The notes: generated from the sequence alone by a model not told the origin. DNA of 64,000 nucleotides from Bradysia coprophila (GCF_014529535.1 NW_023503409.1:10292390-10356389); one strand, 5' to 3'. Counted from the first letter of the stretch, positions 1 to 12,600 are shown. Translations and numbers: made by a program.

Positions 1-595
1 TAAAATTATTATTTAATTTAAGCGAGTGTCTCTGAGGTGAGTTAATGTTTTCACATACGATAGCTTGAATATATGGGAAATGAGTTCGCGAAAACAACTA
101 ACGTAGAAATAGTACACCACCTTCTCACTTTTGTATTGTTTCTTCTATTCACATTCTGGTTATAATCCCATATAACGAGTCGACTGAGTATATTTGTGCG
201 ATGCCGTAACTAATTTAATTTATTTGAGCTGTAACAGCCAGACGTGCTCGACTTGATCACTAGATTTTTGAATTTCTATCAAAACGGTTTAGGACTTAGT
301 GCTGCTGCTCTAATACATACTGCTGTGTGATAATAAAACGTGGTTTTATCGCTTTCGGTTTCCAGAAGTGAAACGTTTAATTTAGGGTCTTGTGTTTTGA
401 ATGATGAAATTTATGTAATGTTTGTGATGGTGTGTTAGGTGTGATTAGCTGTTAAGCAAATATAGCCAAGAAAGATACGTAGATTTTATGTCCCTTAAAC
501 GTTTTTAATTGTTTTTCTGTTTGAACGGTGAACGGATTTGTACAACATAGATAAAGTTATGAATCGTTTCGACTTTAATCTCGCTTATCGACAAT
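1..595. other. Upstream leader and spacer before the Rab32 long first exon
   Basis: No coding exon is recognised here. The stretch immediately upstream of the ATG at 596 is the likely promoter and 5' untranslated region of the gene starting there, but I cannot place a transcription start. Confidence 0.4.
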
Positions 596-2023
596 ATGAA
601 CAAATCTGATTCAAATGATACGTTAGAAGAAGTGTATTTGTCTAATTCGTCTTTATTGTCTGAATCAACAAACTTTTCCGACGATGCTTTAAACGATAAA
701 AATATCAGAATCGAGGAACCAACAACAACAACAAACAAAAGAAAAGGTCGTCTCGCAACGGCATTCCGATCATTTCGCAGAAAGAAAATCGAATCAAAAC
801 CTTCGGAAGAATACCCGGGAAAGTCGGAAACTCCAGACTCTCAACGGAAGTCAGTCAAAAGTGATAAAAAAGGTAGCAGAGCGTCCAGACTGGTGAAGAG
901 ACTGTCGATGAGTGGAATAAGACGAACAAAAAAATCGACTGATAATCTCAAACGGGAAACACCCGAAGGAGCCACACTGAGTGTATCAGAAATCAGTTTA
1001 CTGGAAATCGAAGCTGATGACACAACATCCACTGTCAACACAACGACCAATAAAGTACCAAGAAAAGGTGATCAACTGCAAATCACCATATCCGGTAAAA
1101 AAATCGAACGACGGAGCGACGCAATAGGCAATCCGATATCTGACACTAAAATCACTGAAGCAGAACCATCGAAACCGCAAAGAAAACCAAAGAAATTCAA
1201 TATCACCGTCAGTGATCAAGACGCATCACCGAACGTTCAGGCCCCACCAATACCGTACAGCATATGTGGATCAGATATTTCAGTCAGTTCGATTTCAACC
1301 GTTGAGAAAATCAGTCACACTCACTCAATCGAACAGTCTTCGATTTCTAGTACTGGTGTGATAAAGAAATCGTCATTTCGCAAACCGAACAAGAGACCTC
1401 TGTCAATGTCATCCAGTAAGACGGGCTCACTGGAACGTGGTCGACGTTTCCCTCGACCAGCAGATGATGCGAAAACCGATGTAGCAACTGGATCCGTCAG
1501 TGTAGACAGTGCAAGTGGATCAAAAACAACTGATCTTCCAGCTAAGATTGGTCCTCAACCAAAGCCAACAGCATCGCAATCCGTCACCCCAATCGAAGAC
1601 AAGCCAAAAATTGCATTTGAGGTAGGAACAAAAGTTCGACCATTGTCGACACCAAATCTCAATCGAATCGAAACGATTGTAAGCTATTCGGGTCGTGATG
1701 AATTCAGTACATTGGACACCAGTAAATGTACTGAGGGTTCGTCTGAATCGAAAAGTGATACGGCGAGACGACGAATTGCCTATGTTGCGGCACCTGCGAT
1801 CAGTGTCGCAGAAGATGAACCGGCTGATAGTTTTTTGTCCGTGGAACCACTGAGTCATTTGTCGGGTATCAGTGAATATAATTCGTTGGATTCCGATTTT
1901 TCATTGCCACCGTTGTTTGGGGATGTAATTGATGATGACGGGGTTGGTGGTATTTTGAATCAAATTTTATTTGTTAGAATTTTCCTCTTTAGTTTTAACC
2001 TGTTACAGACTGCAAGCATATGA
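596..2023 (+). CDS. Ser/Thr/Lys-rich open exon, probable Rab32 N-terminal extension
   Basis: This open frame of 475 codons is low-complexity and basic in its first third (for example FRSFRRKK and SRASRLVKRLSMSGIRR), then Ser/Thr-rich, ending in an acidic patch (VIDDDG). No enzyme domain is visible. If unspliced it is an independent 475-residue protein. However, the last 33 codons look intronic: a repeat element begins at 1996, inside the frame, and an in-frame donor (GTAATT at 1925) precedes it. I therefore favour its role as the first coding exon of the Rab32 gene. The start at 596 is the first ATG in the frame. Confidence 0.65.
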   Translation: MNKSDSNDTLEEVYLSNSSLLSESTNFSDDALNDKNIRIEEPTTTTNKRKGRLATAFRSFRRKKIESKPSEEYPGKSETPDSQRKSVKSDKKGSRASRLVKRLSMSGIRRTKKSTDNLKRETPEGATLSVSEISLLEIEADDTTSTVNTTTNKVPRKGDQLQITISGKKIERRSDAIGNPISDTKITEAEPSKPQRKPKKFNITVSDQDASPNVQAPPIPYSICGSDISVSSISTVEKISHTHSIEQSSISSTGVIKKSSFRKPNKRPLSMSSSKTGSLERGRRFPRPADDAKTDVATGSVSVDSASGSKTTDLPAKIGPQPKPTASQSVTPIEDKPKIAFEVGTKVRPLSTPNLNRIETIVSYSGRDEFSTLDTSKCTEGSSESKSDTARRRIAYVAAPAISVAEDEPADSFLSVEPLSHLSGISEYNSLDSDFSLPPLFGDVIDDDGVGGILNQILFVRIFLFSFNLLQTASI

Positions 2024-5000
2024 CCAGTGTTATTATCGGATCTATTACTTCTATCGATCAAAATGTTTTTAATCTGTTTGTTTCGAATCTTGTACTTCAA
2101 ATTTTTTTAACATGCATTTACTATATAAAGGACCATATTACCCAGAGCATGTCATTATTTTTGTCATCGTTATCGATAACAGATGAATAACTGTATGTGA
2201 CAGGTTAATGATTTGCTCGGCTTCGACGATTTTGAAACATATTTCGATTTTGTGTTTACGATCTGGTCGAGTCGCAGTTCGGTACGAAAAGCATATTACG
2301 TTGTTGGTTGATATCACCATTAATTACGAGCGATCCGAGTGCATGCAATACAACATGCTTAGCTTATGTCTCTGGCAGTTATTATTTTTCTTTACTTATC
2401 CAATGTAACCACACAGAAACCTTAAAGTTGGTAATTGAATCCAAGTTAAAAGAATCAAATGTCTTTTCACGGATACATTTCATTGTTACTACACTCAATC
2501 TACCTACCTACATGCCGTCGTTTGTTTGTCCTATTTAGATTTATTATTATTGAATAACACACACACACACATGTCCGACTATTTGTTTTTAATTAAAAAA
2601 ACGAAAATTACGAACTGACGACAAAAATATCAGAATTCACAATTCGCTCTTTTTCGATAATATTTTCAGACAAATATGGCTTCGACGCCAGAGAAACGTG
2701 AACATTTGTACAAAATATTGGTCATCGGGGAATTGGGAACGGGGAAAACATCATTCATCAAACGTTATGTTCATCAATTCTTTAGTCAAAATTATCGAGC
2801 CACAATCGGAGTGGGTAAGTTTAAACCATACACGCTAGCATTCGTAAAACACTGCTTCCAAAAATGTTTCGTTTTGACCTGTGTGGGAGGAGAGGGCCCA
2901 CTGGGCAGGGCGGCATGTGACTTACTTTTCTCACTAATTCTGACTTTTTTTTTAAAGAAGCGATAGTGACTTACTTTTTTTTGTTTTTTTTTTACTTTTC
3001 TAACTATTTCTAACTATTTCGGAAAAAGTATTGAAAATCGGAACCATTTCTTGTTCCAACTAAATATTTATTACACAAAGACATCACAAAATTTGCCTGC
3101 GGCGCAAAGATGTACGTAGTAAGGTAACTGACTGAAAGTTGACCTAGTGGAAAAGTGATCTTAAGTTTTCCGTGTAAATTTGTATGAAGAAAAAATTATC
3201 GGTCAACTCAACATTCAATAAACCGTGATATGTCCTATGACTTTTGTATAGATAGGACAACTCACGATTCAATGTGTTTGAGATTTGTCAAATTAGGTCA
3301 ACTTTCAGTCAGTTACCTTATATGAAAATTTTCCGATTTTCCTACGTATTAGGGCAACTCAGTTTTTCTGTTTTTAGTCGTAGAGTATTTTACGGTAGCC
3401 CACTTATCCCATGTGAAAATAAAATTCGCTGAGAATTTTTTTTAGCCGAACAGAAAGTAGCCTAAGGTAGCTGTATTCTGGGACTGGTAAGACGACCAGT
3501 ATCCTACAGATGCTTCTGCAAAGGTTTTATTGTGAACGCAATCTAGATGTCCCCATCCCCATACGACATTCAAACAAAAATATATTAAGAAGCAGAAATT
3601 TAAAACATTTTAAGTTTTTGTGTTGACAAGGTTCAAAAATAGGGTGACTATATATGAATGGAGAAAATCATCTCCTGGAAAACCTCCAGCTGATGCGATT
3701 TTTTGACATAAATTCAATTGTATTTAACAAAAAACACATTCAAAATAGAGGAACAGTGAAAATCAGCTTTTGGGAGGGATTTTTTTATCCTTAAAAATGC
3801 TCAAAGGTTCGCCCTATTTTTGGACCTTGACAATACAAAACTTAGTTTCTGCTTCCAGTGCTTCTATTACTTTATAATGAATTGAAATACCTCTCAAATG
3901 AGCTATGTTCTGCTGTGCCAGCTACGGCTCTACTCGTACGTTTTCGGAATAAAATTAAAGCAAAATAAAATGATCGAGTCTAGTTTTTGACAATTGAATT
4001 TCAACTGTCAAAAACCAGATTTTATTTTGCTTTTATCCGCACAAGCTTCGACCTCGGCTTCGACTAAAAAAGTGTATCTACGGATAACTAAACTAAATGT
4101 GGAAAACCGATGTACGTATAACAATTGAAAAACCTAATCTATCGAGGAATCATGGTCAAAAAAGGAACGTGAGGTAAAATTATATTTAAATTTTAAATCA
4201 AGTTTTTGAGTAAAATTCCTTACTTGGCATGGCCAAGTTGGCAATGGAATAAATGGTGTAAATGGTAATTCTTGTGTGTTTACCAACCTCGGCTACGATT
4301 CGATCGCCAATTCGATCGATCACAAGCAGTGCCATTTCCAGCATTTGTTCCATTGGTAAGTAATGTACTATTTGAATCAAGCGAAGGTAAACAATTTTAA
4401 AGGACTAGTCACTCTTGTTTTTAGCAATCTTTCAGTTTGATGAGGTAAGCGAGAAATAACTTCGATATTTTATTTTTCCCATAAACAATTCTAAATTTTT
4501 GATCACCTTCCTTTACTGTCCTTTATGGTACATTCAGATATTATCGATTTAATAAAAGTGTCTGTTTAAACATGTGCCGTTGAGTTTTAAGTATTATGGA
4601 GTTATTTTGATAGCTCATCGTCTCGTAGATATATTTGCTCTAAAAAAACGTTTGTAAAAATAAAGTTGCATTTTGTGAGTCATGTCAGTTTAAGGGACAA
4701 ATACAAGTAATCAGATAACAATAAGTTCTTAGTCAAATCGTCAAAACTAAGTTTATTATTATTTTCTGATCTCCCAATCACACTTTGTGATAAAGAAAAA
4801 GGCTTTGTCTCAATAAAGTAACCAATAAATCATAATCGAATTTCGTGCTTCTTTTTCAAGATTTTTAAACCTCCTGCCTGCTGCTAACAAGCGCTAAAGT
4901 GTACTTTACTCTTTCTTAGTAGAAAGCAAAAGTGTGTGCTTGAAATTCACGTTTTAGAGCTAGTTTTTGTTCACTATTCGGTCACTTTTTATAAATCAAT

Positions 5001-6493
5001 CGATAGTGAGAATACCAACTATTTTCGGAAAATTTGATCACTTTTTCACTATTTTCTGAAGAAAAATCACATGCCGCCCTGCCACTGGGTAAAACAACTG
5101 ATTGGATGCAGGTACTAGGCCTGTTCAGACAAACATTTTTTTTGAATTATCTTGACGAAGATCTGTTATTTGGATCATAATTTGTTGTAGAATCACGGCA
5201 GAGTAAAATAAACCAGACAGGAGCGGTTCATTTTTGAAAAGTCAAATAAGTGACCTAATACATTGTATGGAAATGAACTCGAATGAATTAATTTTATTCG
5301 TAAAATATAAAGCTACTGGATAATTCATGTCCTTAGACAAACCAAGCGCTCTTGCCTGGTTTATTTTACTCTGCCGTGGTAGAATAAAGGAAAATACTGG
5401 GCCGGTCATATGAAAGTGTATGATTTCTGAGAATTAAAATGTTTTGAAAAGAAGAAGAATGGGTATGAAGGTCGATATACTGCACACTTTCATATGAACG
5501 GCGTTGGTATACACACTTTCTAAGCTGCGCAAGGCAGTTTCATTTCCTTAGAATTCGCTAGAGATCATCACTTTTGAGATGTATATGCGTCAAGATTTTT
5601 CCATTTTTTTTTTGTTTTGCCTGAACAGATACGTAGTTTACTGTTTAAAAAGGAAACAATGATAAAACGTTCCGTCTTTCCCTAAACTCCATTTAGATTT
5701 TGCATTGAAAGTGTTAAACTGGGATAACAACACAATAATACGTCTTCAGCTATGGGATATTGCAGGTTTGTAACTTTGTGGTTCCCTTCAGTGACTGTAT
5801 AAGAAACACGAACAATTTGAAACCTTTAGGACAGGAGAGATTCGGCAATATGACCCGTGTCTACTATAAAGAAGCAGTTGGAGCCTTTATTGTGTTCGAT
5901 GTAACGCGAAGTGCCACATTTGATGCAGTTGTTAAGTGGAAACAGGTCCGTTGAACACTACAGATTCATTCTTACCTTTCATCGGACGGTTTCATTGAAT
6001 TGTTTTCATTCTTCAACAGGATTTAGATTCGAAAGTGCAATTACCGAACGGAAGTCCCATTCCTTGTATTCTATTAGCGAATAAGGTGAGAACGATTCCC
6101 TCTTGCCCATTTGCAAGGCGGTTCAACACGATTACCTTACGATAAGTAACGATCGAATTATGTTCTTCCAGTGTGATCAACAGAAACAAGGTATGGCTGC
6201 TACGCCCGACAAAATGAACGAGTACGTAAAAGAGCACGGATTTGCCGGTTGGTTCGAAACATCTGCCAAAGAGAATGTACATATTGAAGAAGCTGCTAGA
6301 GCCTTAGTAAACAAGGTAAGTAATGGGCTAGCTGATGCAGGAATTATAGTCTTTCACTGCATTCGACCTTTGCTCCTTCACATTACAGATATTACTTAAT
6401 GACAAGTTGATCAGTACAAATGACATTGGTGATCCGGACAAATTTGGTTTGGAAGCAACCAGTCAACAACCAAAGAAAAACTGTTCCTGCTGA
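596..6493 (+). CDS. Rab32: Rab32/lightoid-like small GTPase, long-isoform model
   Basis: Rab-family GTPase of the Rab32/38 branch, which in insects acts in lysosome-related organelle (eye pigment granule) biogenesis. Exons by splice sites and phase: 596-1924 (inferred join), 2670-2814, 5697-5765, 5830-5945, 6020-6085, 6172-6315, 6389-6493; they sum to 1974 nt, 657 aa. The GTPase part shows the P-loop GELGTGKTS, IGVDFALKV, the Rab32-branch WDIAGQE (ordinary Rabs have WDTAGQE), NKCD, ETSAKEN and a C-terminal CSC prenylation motif. A short isoform could start at ATG 2676 (212 aa). The first exon encodes about 443 residues rich in Ser, Thr, Lys and Arg with no recognised domain. Its use as an N-terminal extension is inferred from the phase-0 donor at 1925, the acceptor at 2669 leaving two codons before ATG 2676, and the known long form of Drosophila lightoid. 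The GTPase part is near certain; the extension is likely. Confidence 0.85.
1996..2206. repeat. Short TIR element, TAACCTGT family, copy 1
   Basis: The ends are inverted: TAACCTGTTACAG at the left and TGTGACAGGTTA at the right, about 211 bp apart. Near the right end is the sub-motif TTATCGATAACAGATG. Partial relatives lie at 14865-15030 and, reversed, at 16976-17108. This is a non-autonomous, MITE-like element; no coding content. Confidence 0.7.
3120..3320. mobile_element. MITE with 26 bp perfect inverted ends and TA borders
   Basis: The 26 bases at 3120-3145 are exactly repeated in reverse complement at 3295-3320 (core GGTAACTGACTGAAAGTTGA). Each end carries TA at its border, as expected of a Tc1/mariner-type TA target duplication. 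The roughly 150 bp interior is non-coding. It sits inside the larger Rab32 intron element. Confidence 0.85.
3589..3855. mobile_element. MITE with long imperfect inverted ends
   Basis: The left arm 3589-3647 (starting GAAGCAGAAA, ending with AAAATAGGGTGA) matches the reverse complement of 3809-3855 with a few mismatches and small gaps. The interior is non-coding. It is nested in the Rab32 intron element. Confidence 0.7.
3957..4032. repeat. Near-perfect hairpin (short foldback)
   Basis: Two arms of about 36 bp, AAGCAAAATAAAA... and its reverse complement ...TTTTATTTTGCTT, meet almost without a loop around 3996. Single-stranded, this would form a long hairpin. Non-coding. Confidence 0.7.
5194..5378. 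mobile_element. MITE with about 25 bp inverted ends and direct GTAGAAT flanks
   Basis: The ends begin CACGGCAGAGTAAAATAAAC and are repeated in reverse complement at 5353-5378. The element is bracketed by GTAGAAT at 5187-5193 and again at 5379-5385, a 7 bp direct repeat that reads as a target-site duplication. Length 185 bp, non-coding, in the Rab32 intron. Confidence 0.85.
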
Positions 6494-9130
6494 CTACTAT
6501 TGTCGAAGCGTTTAGAAAATCAAAATGAAAAATCAAGAAAATTTGCAACTATCCTGCCATTTTTGTCGTCAACTTTAGGAAATTAAATTTTGAAACAAAA
6601 AATAAATCAAAAATTCTATTTGCCATCCGAAAGCTTATTATCAAATCTAGTTGAATCGAAATGGATTCGGCACATTTTTCCACTTTACTTTTCACCGTTC
6701 CACCATATAGAACAGTTGCCATTTTACACTTTAGCAAAAAATAAAAATAACAAAAATTGAAGGATCTAGCGGATGCATTGCGACTAATCATCGGCTCACC
6801 AACGAATTGAAAGTTTTTTGAGTCTATTTCGACGAAGGTATTTCTCATGTGATCAAAGTTGCTGAAATTTTCGGTTGGAAACACCACCGCAAATTTCAAC
6901 AAGTTGAGAGAAAAATCATTTCCGAAATTTGGCTCTCGATCGTTTTAAATTTTCAATTGTTAGGCCGACTTTTCCATTTGCATCCGCATTTTCGCATTCC
7001 TTCCATTGACCAATTTTTACATATTTTATACACACAATGCATATTTATAGAGGCTATTATTGAGGTGGTTGTTGCCATTTTTTTAAACATAAATTTTTGA
7101 ATAATTCGAGTACGAAATTAGGGTACATTTTTTACTTAAAGCGCATTAAATGATGTAATGATCGATGATGATGATGAAAATTAATATATTTCAATAAAGT
7201 TATTTGTTAAGATGACGGTGTTTGATTGTCTCCAGAAATAGTTCCATGACCAGCATTTGAGAGTAACTTCAAGTCAGGTCAATTTTTGGTGGGCTACAAA
7301 TTTAGAAAAATAAATATTTTGAAATAAAATCCTGGCTAGTTTTGGAGTTTCAGATCGATTATGGAGTTGTCGGTTTTGACTGACGAAAGTAAATTTTTAC
7401 TCGAAACGGACAGCTTACAATTATTTTACGATGGGCAATAGTTGGTAACATAACTCGCGAAGAAAAGTAGAGTTTTCATGTAAAATTCCCGAGGTCAATA
7501 AACACACGAAAACGAGTTATGTAATGGATTTTACTACATGCTGAAATGCATCGAAAGTAGTGCTTGAAACATGAAGAGTACGGTTTCCGACGCATGTAGC
7601 ATGTAAAGGTAATATAAACCATCATCTAAGAGCCTGGCTGTTTTTTCAGCTTGAAATATAAATTTATGGCAGTTATCAGAAATAGTATTTTTCCGATGGG
7701 CAAATATTGATTGAAAATCCTTTGTTATCCAAAATTGTACGAAAGAAAATCCTCAAGAAAATCGGAAAATTCGTAGAATCCTTTTGAAGAAAATCCTTGA
7801 AAAATAAAAAAACCTTTGAAAATCCATCTAGAATCAGTAAAAAATCCTCTGAAAATCTTTGTCAATGAAATTTACAAATATCTGCCACTCCAACGCAAAA
7901 TTTTGTCAAGTTTCACCCTAGAGTACCACTTTTGCGTTGGCCACTCACATTTTTCTAACAGCTCTTTTTTGATTTTTTTGACTTTTGACGCTGTACTGCC
8001 TACATTTTGGGTAAAATAAAAATTTATAAATTTTAACTGTTTTTAGTTTGTCCACAAATTCAAACAAAACTGCTCAGCTCACATATAATTCTTGAAACGG
8101 TTTTACCACTACCAAGCGAGTGCGTGTAACTATTTCACCCGAAAAAACAGGTACAAACACTTTTGTTCAGATGATTGGACTAGCTGATAAACGACTGAAG
8201 CAAATTAATGTCTAAATCTCAATGATGTCTCCTGTAACCTCGAACTATAAAAAGAAATCTTCAATCTTCCTTCTTCACGATGTCCGATATGTGGGTCAGT
8301 CGACCTACTCCAAAGATTTTTGAGTCAGTTTTTTATTTCCAATTTTAACCGAAATAAATTTACAAATTGTGTCTTTAAGATGCTATGGACTCATTTAATG
8401 AAGTTCACATGCAAGGTGATACATTCTGATATTTCTCAACACTTTCAGTAGTCATTTGGTGACCAGAAGTACTCAATGATCTGTATGTCTATGGATCTGT
8501 AGTTTATCAAGAGGTCGTTTAAAAAAAACTTCTTCTACGAAATGATCACCTTGAAATTCTCTATCGAACGCACCATAAACGTTCGGAAACAAGATTGGTG
8601 TGTCCGATTCAAAAAAAACTTTCACCCTCAAGACATTTTTTACCAGTGACAAGAGTACCAGTTTTGTTCCTTTTTAACTTCATGAATGAAATCACGACAA
8701 TGTACCCTTAAAGAGATTGTATTTTTCCCGAATTATTTGAATAAAGGCTGACGATTATTTATAAAAACTAATAATAATATCCTTCCATAAGAAGGGATTG
8801 TTGTTTATGCGTTTGAAATGCTATTACAAAATTTAGAACGATATTTGCTGAAATGATCACGCACGGGAATCCGAGTGAATATGAAGTCATCTCGAGATTG
8901 GATTCACCATTTCATATACCAATTTTTAAACCAGCTGCAACCAAAAAGTGACCATTGGTGATATGATTCTGCAAAAAAAAATTTAGACATAAATTTCGAG
9001 ATCCATGTTTTCAAACGTTTGCCGAGCATAAAGACTTTTTTGCGCCTGACAATCATAATTCGACGCTTTTCGTCACTCACTCTAATGATGAAATGTGCGT
9101 TTTTTCGGTACTGCTCACACCACGATGGCC

Positions 9131-9193
9131 GCGTCCGAAAAAGTAACTTTTACGGCCGTTGATTGCGTCCATAAAAGTTACTTTTTCGGACGC
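9131..9193. repeat. Perfect-arm hairpin
   Basis: GCGTCCGAAAAAGTAACTTT at 9131 is mirrored by AAAGTTACTTTTTCGGACGC ending at 9193, separated by a short loop. Non-coding; probably a small foldback repeat. Confidence 0.7.
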
Positions 9194-9399
9194 AAAAGAT
9201 GATTCTTAGAATTTCAACGTTTATTCTCGCAAATTATAATACACAAAGTCAAGCATTTTGTTTACTTTTGGTAAATATTTATCGTGCAGTTGCTCAGTAC
9301 CTTGATTTCCAGGTTACTGTTCCGTTTCGGTGACACAGGAATGTTCAAGCACGATGCAACCGTTTGCGACTGCGACTGAATAACTGTTGCTGTATAATT

Positions 9400-9620
9400 C
9401 ACTGAATCCAATTGGCCAGTAACCGAATTCCAGGAGCAACGTCGACCGAATCCATTTGTCGAATCACCGAATTGAATGGAGCAATTGCATGTACCGAACT
9501 GACCGGAGGAACTGTAATATCCGAATTCACTCGTGCACCGTCGACATACTTGACTGGCTCAACTTCATCCATTTGTCCAACCACCGAATCGACTACAGCA
9601 GTGTCGACAGAAATTATGTT
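9400..9620. repeat. Degenerate minisatellite of about 30 bp units
   Basis: A loosely repeated unit related to CACCGAATTGAATGGAGCAA / CCGAATCCATTTGTCGAATC recurs several times. All three frames on the minus strand and more than one on the plus strand stay open through it, which is a composition effect and makes coding inference unreliable here. It lies just beyond the predicted stop of the ankyrin gene. Confidence 0.5.
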
Positions 9621-9651
9621 GCTCGCAGAAGATGTGGACGCATCACTTACA

Positions 9652-12600
9652 TCAACTAAGCTGACTGTTGATGTGGGTCGGATACCCAGGATATGTCCTG
9701 CAATTTTTCGTTTGTTGTTGATCGATGTCTTGATATATTTCTCGGTCATGCTTTCGTTCATCCAACCGCAATGTTGCTGATTTTTTAGGTAAAAGGTTCC
9801 GAATTACTATCTCAGCCTCCATCTCAATATGTATCGAAAAAGTCGTCTTCGGCCTCGGATCCGCTCATTTTGCTTTTTTTTGCAACACTAAATTATTTTA
9901 CGTAGCCTTGAGTCGACACTCAAAATTGAACTAAATTGAATGTTCATGCGTCGTTTACGATTATTTGGTTTGGGTGCAACATTGATTTTTACATGACGGC
10001 CATTTTTATTTCACCGTAGAGTGATTTTCATTTTTATTTAAATTTGTGTTTCGTCTCATTATGATCGTCAGGCGCAAAAAACGTAGTTCGTAACTCGTGA
10101 TGAAAGCAAAATTTTTCAGGACACGTTGTAAGCTTGTCCTAATCGGCTTCGCCTCGTTAGGACAAGCTTACGACTAGTCCTGAAAAATTTCCCTTTTCAT
10201 CACTCGTAACGAAAAATACTATTGTCTTCATTAGATTAGGCAAACCAACATACCTGCAATATCACATACGGTGTTTCCGTTTACATCTTTCGCGTAAATG
10301 TTCACATTCTTCTCTAGAATAAGCTTGACATGCTCCGTGCAACGTCCTAATATCATCGAATTGAAACGTTTCATTAACATCCTTAGGCTACAGTTTTGAT
10401 ATTATAATATACCTGACAAGGCATAGATTACAGCACTCCATCCATCGTTATTACGAACATTCACATCGGCATTATATTTTAACAGTAATTTGACGATTTC
10501 GGTTGAATCTGAATTGTCGCATCCTGGTTGGAAAATTCAAATGCATTGCATCCGTTAGGGGGTCTTCCATAAAGAACGTCCGCATCAAAACAGTCAACCC
10601 CCTCTTCTGGTGGACAGAAATTCGAAACAAGTCGTAATTTTGTTTTGTTTTTAAGAACATACCGTGTCTCTTCCAGTCGAATAGTTATAAAAGAAGACAT
10701 TTAAGTTACCCCCTCTTAAAAATTAATTTTTAGAAATTGATTATACGATACTTTTTTGGATATTCTTTAATGAATTTTTTCAATTGAGACTGCGAAAAAA
10801 ATCATTAAAAAACTGACGTCTAAATTTCGTTCACCCACCACACATACACACCACACTATACATTCAATCTAGCACACTACACAACATAAAAGCGTTCGAA
10901 GTAAATATCATTTTGTCTGAACCCGTGGCTTTGGCGCTAGAGCTCCCGTGTTCAAATCCGAGGCTGGGCAAGATGATTTTTCCTTCATTTGCTTTCTATG
11001 TAACACTTACTCATCGATATTCTAATGTGTCCGCTGCCAATTCGCAACGTTAAAAATATCGATAAATCTTATTTTTTGGTCACTTCCAGTCCGGTTTTTA
11101 GAACCTCCACCCACTCCCTAGTGCGAACGTCTTTCATGGACGAATCCAAGTTAATTATCTATTTATTTCGATATCGATAATATTGCAAGCGCTTTCATTC
11201 ACCAATAAGATAGAAAGGTTGAATGATTTGAACGAAATTAAGAATTTTGGGATCGCGAATCGATTCGTATTTGTAGAACGAATCGATGAGACACACACTG
11301 CCATTTTGCACAATGACGAAATGTGGATTTCGGTCAAACCATTGAAACCTGCTTTTGGATAAATGCAAGCGTTTGCATGAATAAACTACAAAAAATTACG
11401 GTTAGCTGCCGTCATAAATGGGGTGCGTCCAAAGTTATCTTTCGCATTTACGTCGGAATTACTTTGAAGGAGTATTTCGACAACTGCACTACTTCTACCT
11501 GAAAGAGTGCACCAATAGTATTTTTCGTACCAAGACAGGAAATGACGATTTTTTCAGCACCAGTCCTAAGTTTTCAATTAGGACGTGTGCTGAAAAAATC
11601 CATTTCCTGTCGAGGTACGAACAACGTTTTGTGCATCGGACAACTGAAATAGACAAAACACATCAATTTACTTGAAAACATACACACTTCACATTCACCA
11701 TATTAAATTTAATCAATCGTATAGTCCTAGAAAAATGCATGTAATTCTTTATGTAATTCCCGCACTATAAATCGTAAAGAAATGAAGTTTTTTCCCGCAC
11801 GATTCGGGATTGGTTCGGGAAAAACTGACATTTCTTAATGAAAAATCATGGCAAAATAGGTCGTATTTCAGTTGTCGGATGCACAAAATATTATTCACCT
11901 GCATCAGAATGCTCTTTGTGAAACTGGTCTTACCTCCATCACACGCGATGTTAAGTGGTGTCGTATGTAGGTGGTCTGTTGCATTTACATCTGCACCATT
12001 TTCAATCAGCTTCTTAACGACTGCATAAATTTTGTTTCTGTCGTAATTTCTACTACTATGCATCAAATTATAACTAAGAATGAAAGTTTGTAGTGCTGTA
12101 CTTTCGGAAAATTTTGCTTTAGCGTTAATATCAGCACCTTCGTCGACAAGTAATTGAATCACATCTACAAGTGCTGAAATAAACAGAAATGAGTTTATTT
12201 CAACACAAGCGAAAAGCGTAATGTTCACTGTAATTCGGATTAGAGGCCTTGAGCTGCTGAACATCGGGACAAAGAATTTTCTCGCCATTCGCCGAACAAA
12301 CAGAGTAAAATTCTTCAAAATGACGTTGAAAGTCGTCATGATGGGCTCCTAAAAAAGAAATTAATGCAATCTACCATTCGATCTTATGAAAAACGTAAGC
12401 AAAATGTCTTTTGTATGGATGGGTCATTAATTAATGGTGATAAAGTTGATTTAAATTACCCATTCGAGCCACGTGCTCTATAGCGGCATGATTTGTTTCT
12501 ACTGGAGCGAACATGCCCTCGAGGTATGCTGTTCGGTTGATTAAAGATGAGTATTTGAATCCATACGATAACAATAAATTATGGAGAAAAAAGTATTGAA

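Larger units (their letters stand above)
2897..5089. mobile_element. Non-coding TIR element in the Rab32 intron
   Basis: The sequence at 2897-2920 and the reverse complement of 5067-5089 share GGCAGGGCGGCATGTGA, preceded by CCCA[GC]TGG. The 2.2 kb between them carries no substantial open frame and holds several smaller inverted-repeat elements. It reads as a DNA-transposon derivative interrupted by later insertions. No clear target-site duplication was found, so the outer boundary is approximate. Confidence 0.6.
6494..9651. other. Rab32 3' untranslated region and spacer to the ankyrin gene
   Basis: A canonical AATAAA at 7193-7198 is a good candidate for the Rab32 polyadenylation signal, giving a 3' UTR of about 700 bp. 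Beyond it no coding exon is recognised up to the ankyrin gene. The stretch includes a hairpin at 9131-9193 and, at 9220-9225 on the opposite strand, an AATAAA that could serve the ankyrin gene. Confidence 0.45.

Noticed and set aside
9399..9761. 120-codon minus-strand frame (MNESMTEKY...) and a 122-codon plus-strand frame opposite it
   Set aside because: Both run through a degenerate minisatellite in which several frames are open. Splice phase from the ankyrin exon at 10254 selects a different frame ending at 9652.
10918..10972. tRNA gene
   Set aside because: Only the B-box half resembles a tRNA; no acceptor-stem pairing could be drawn.
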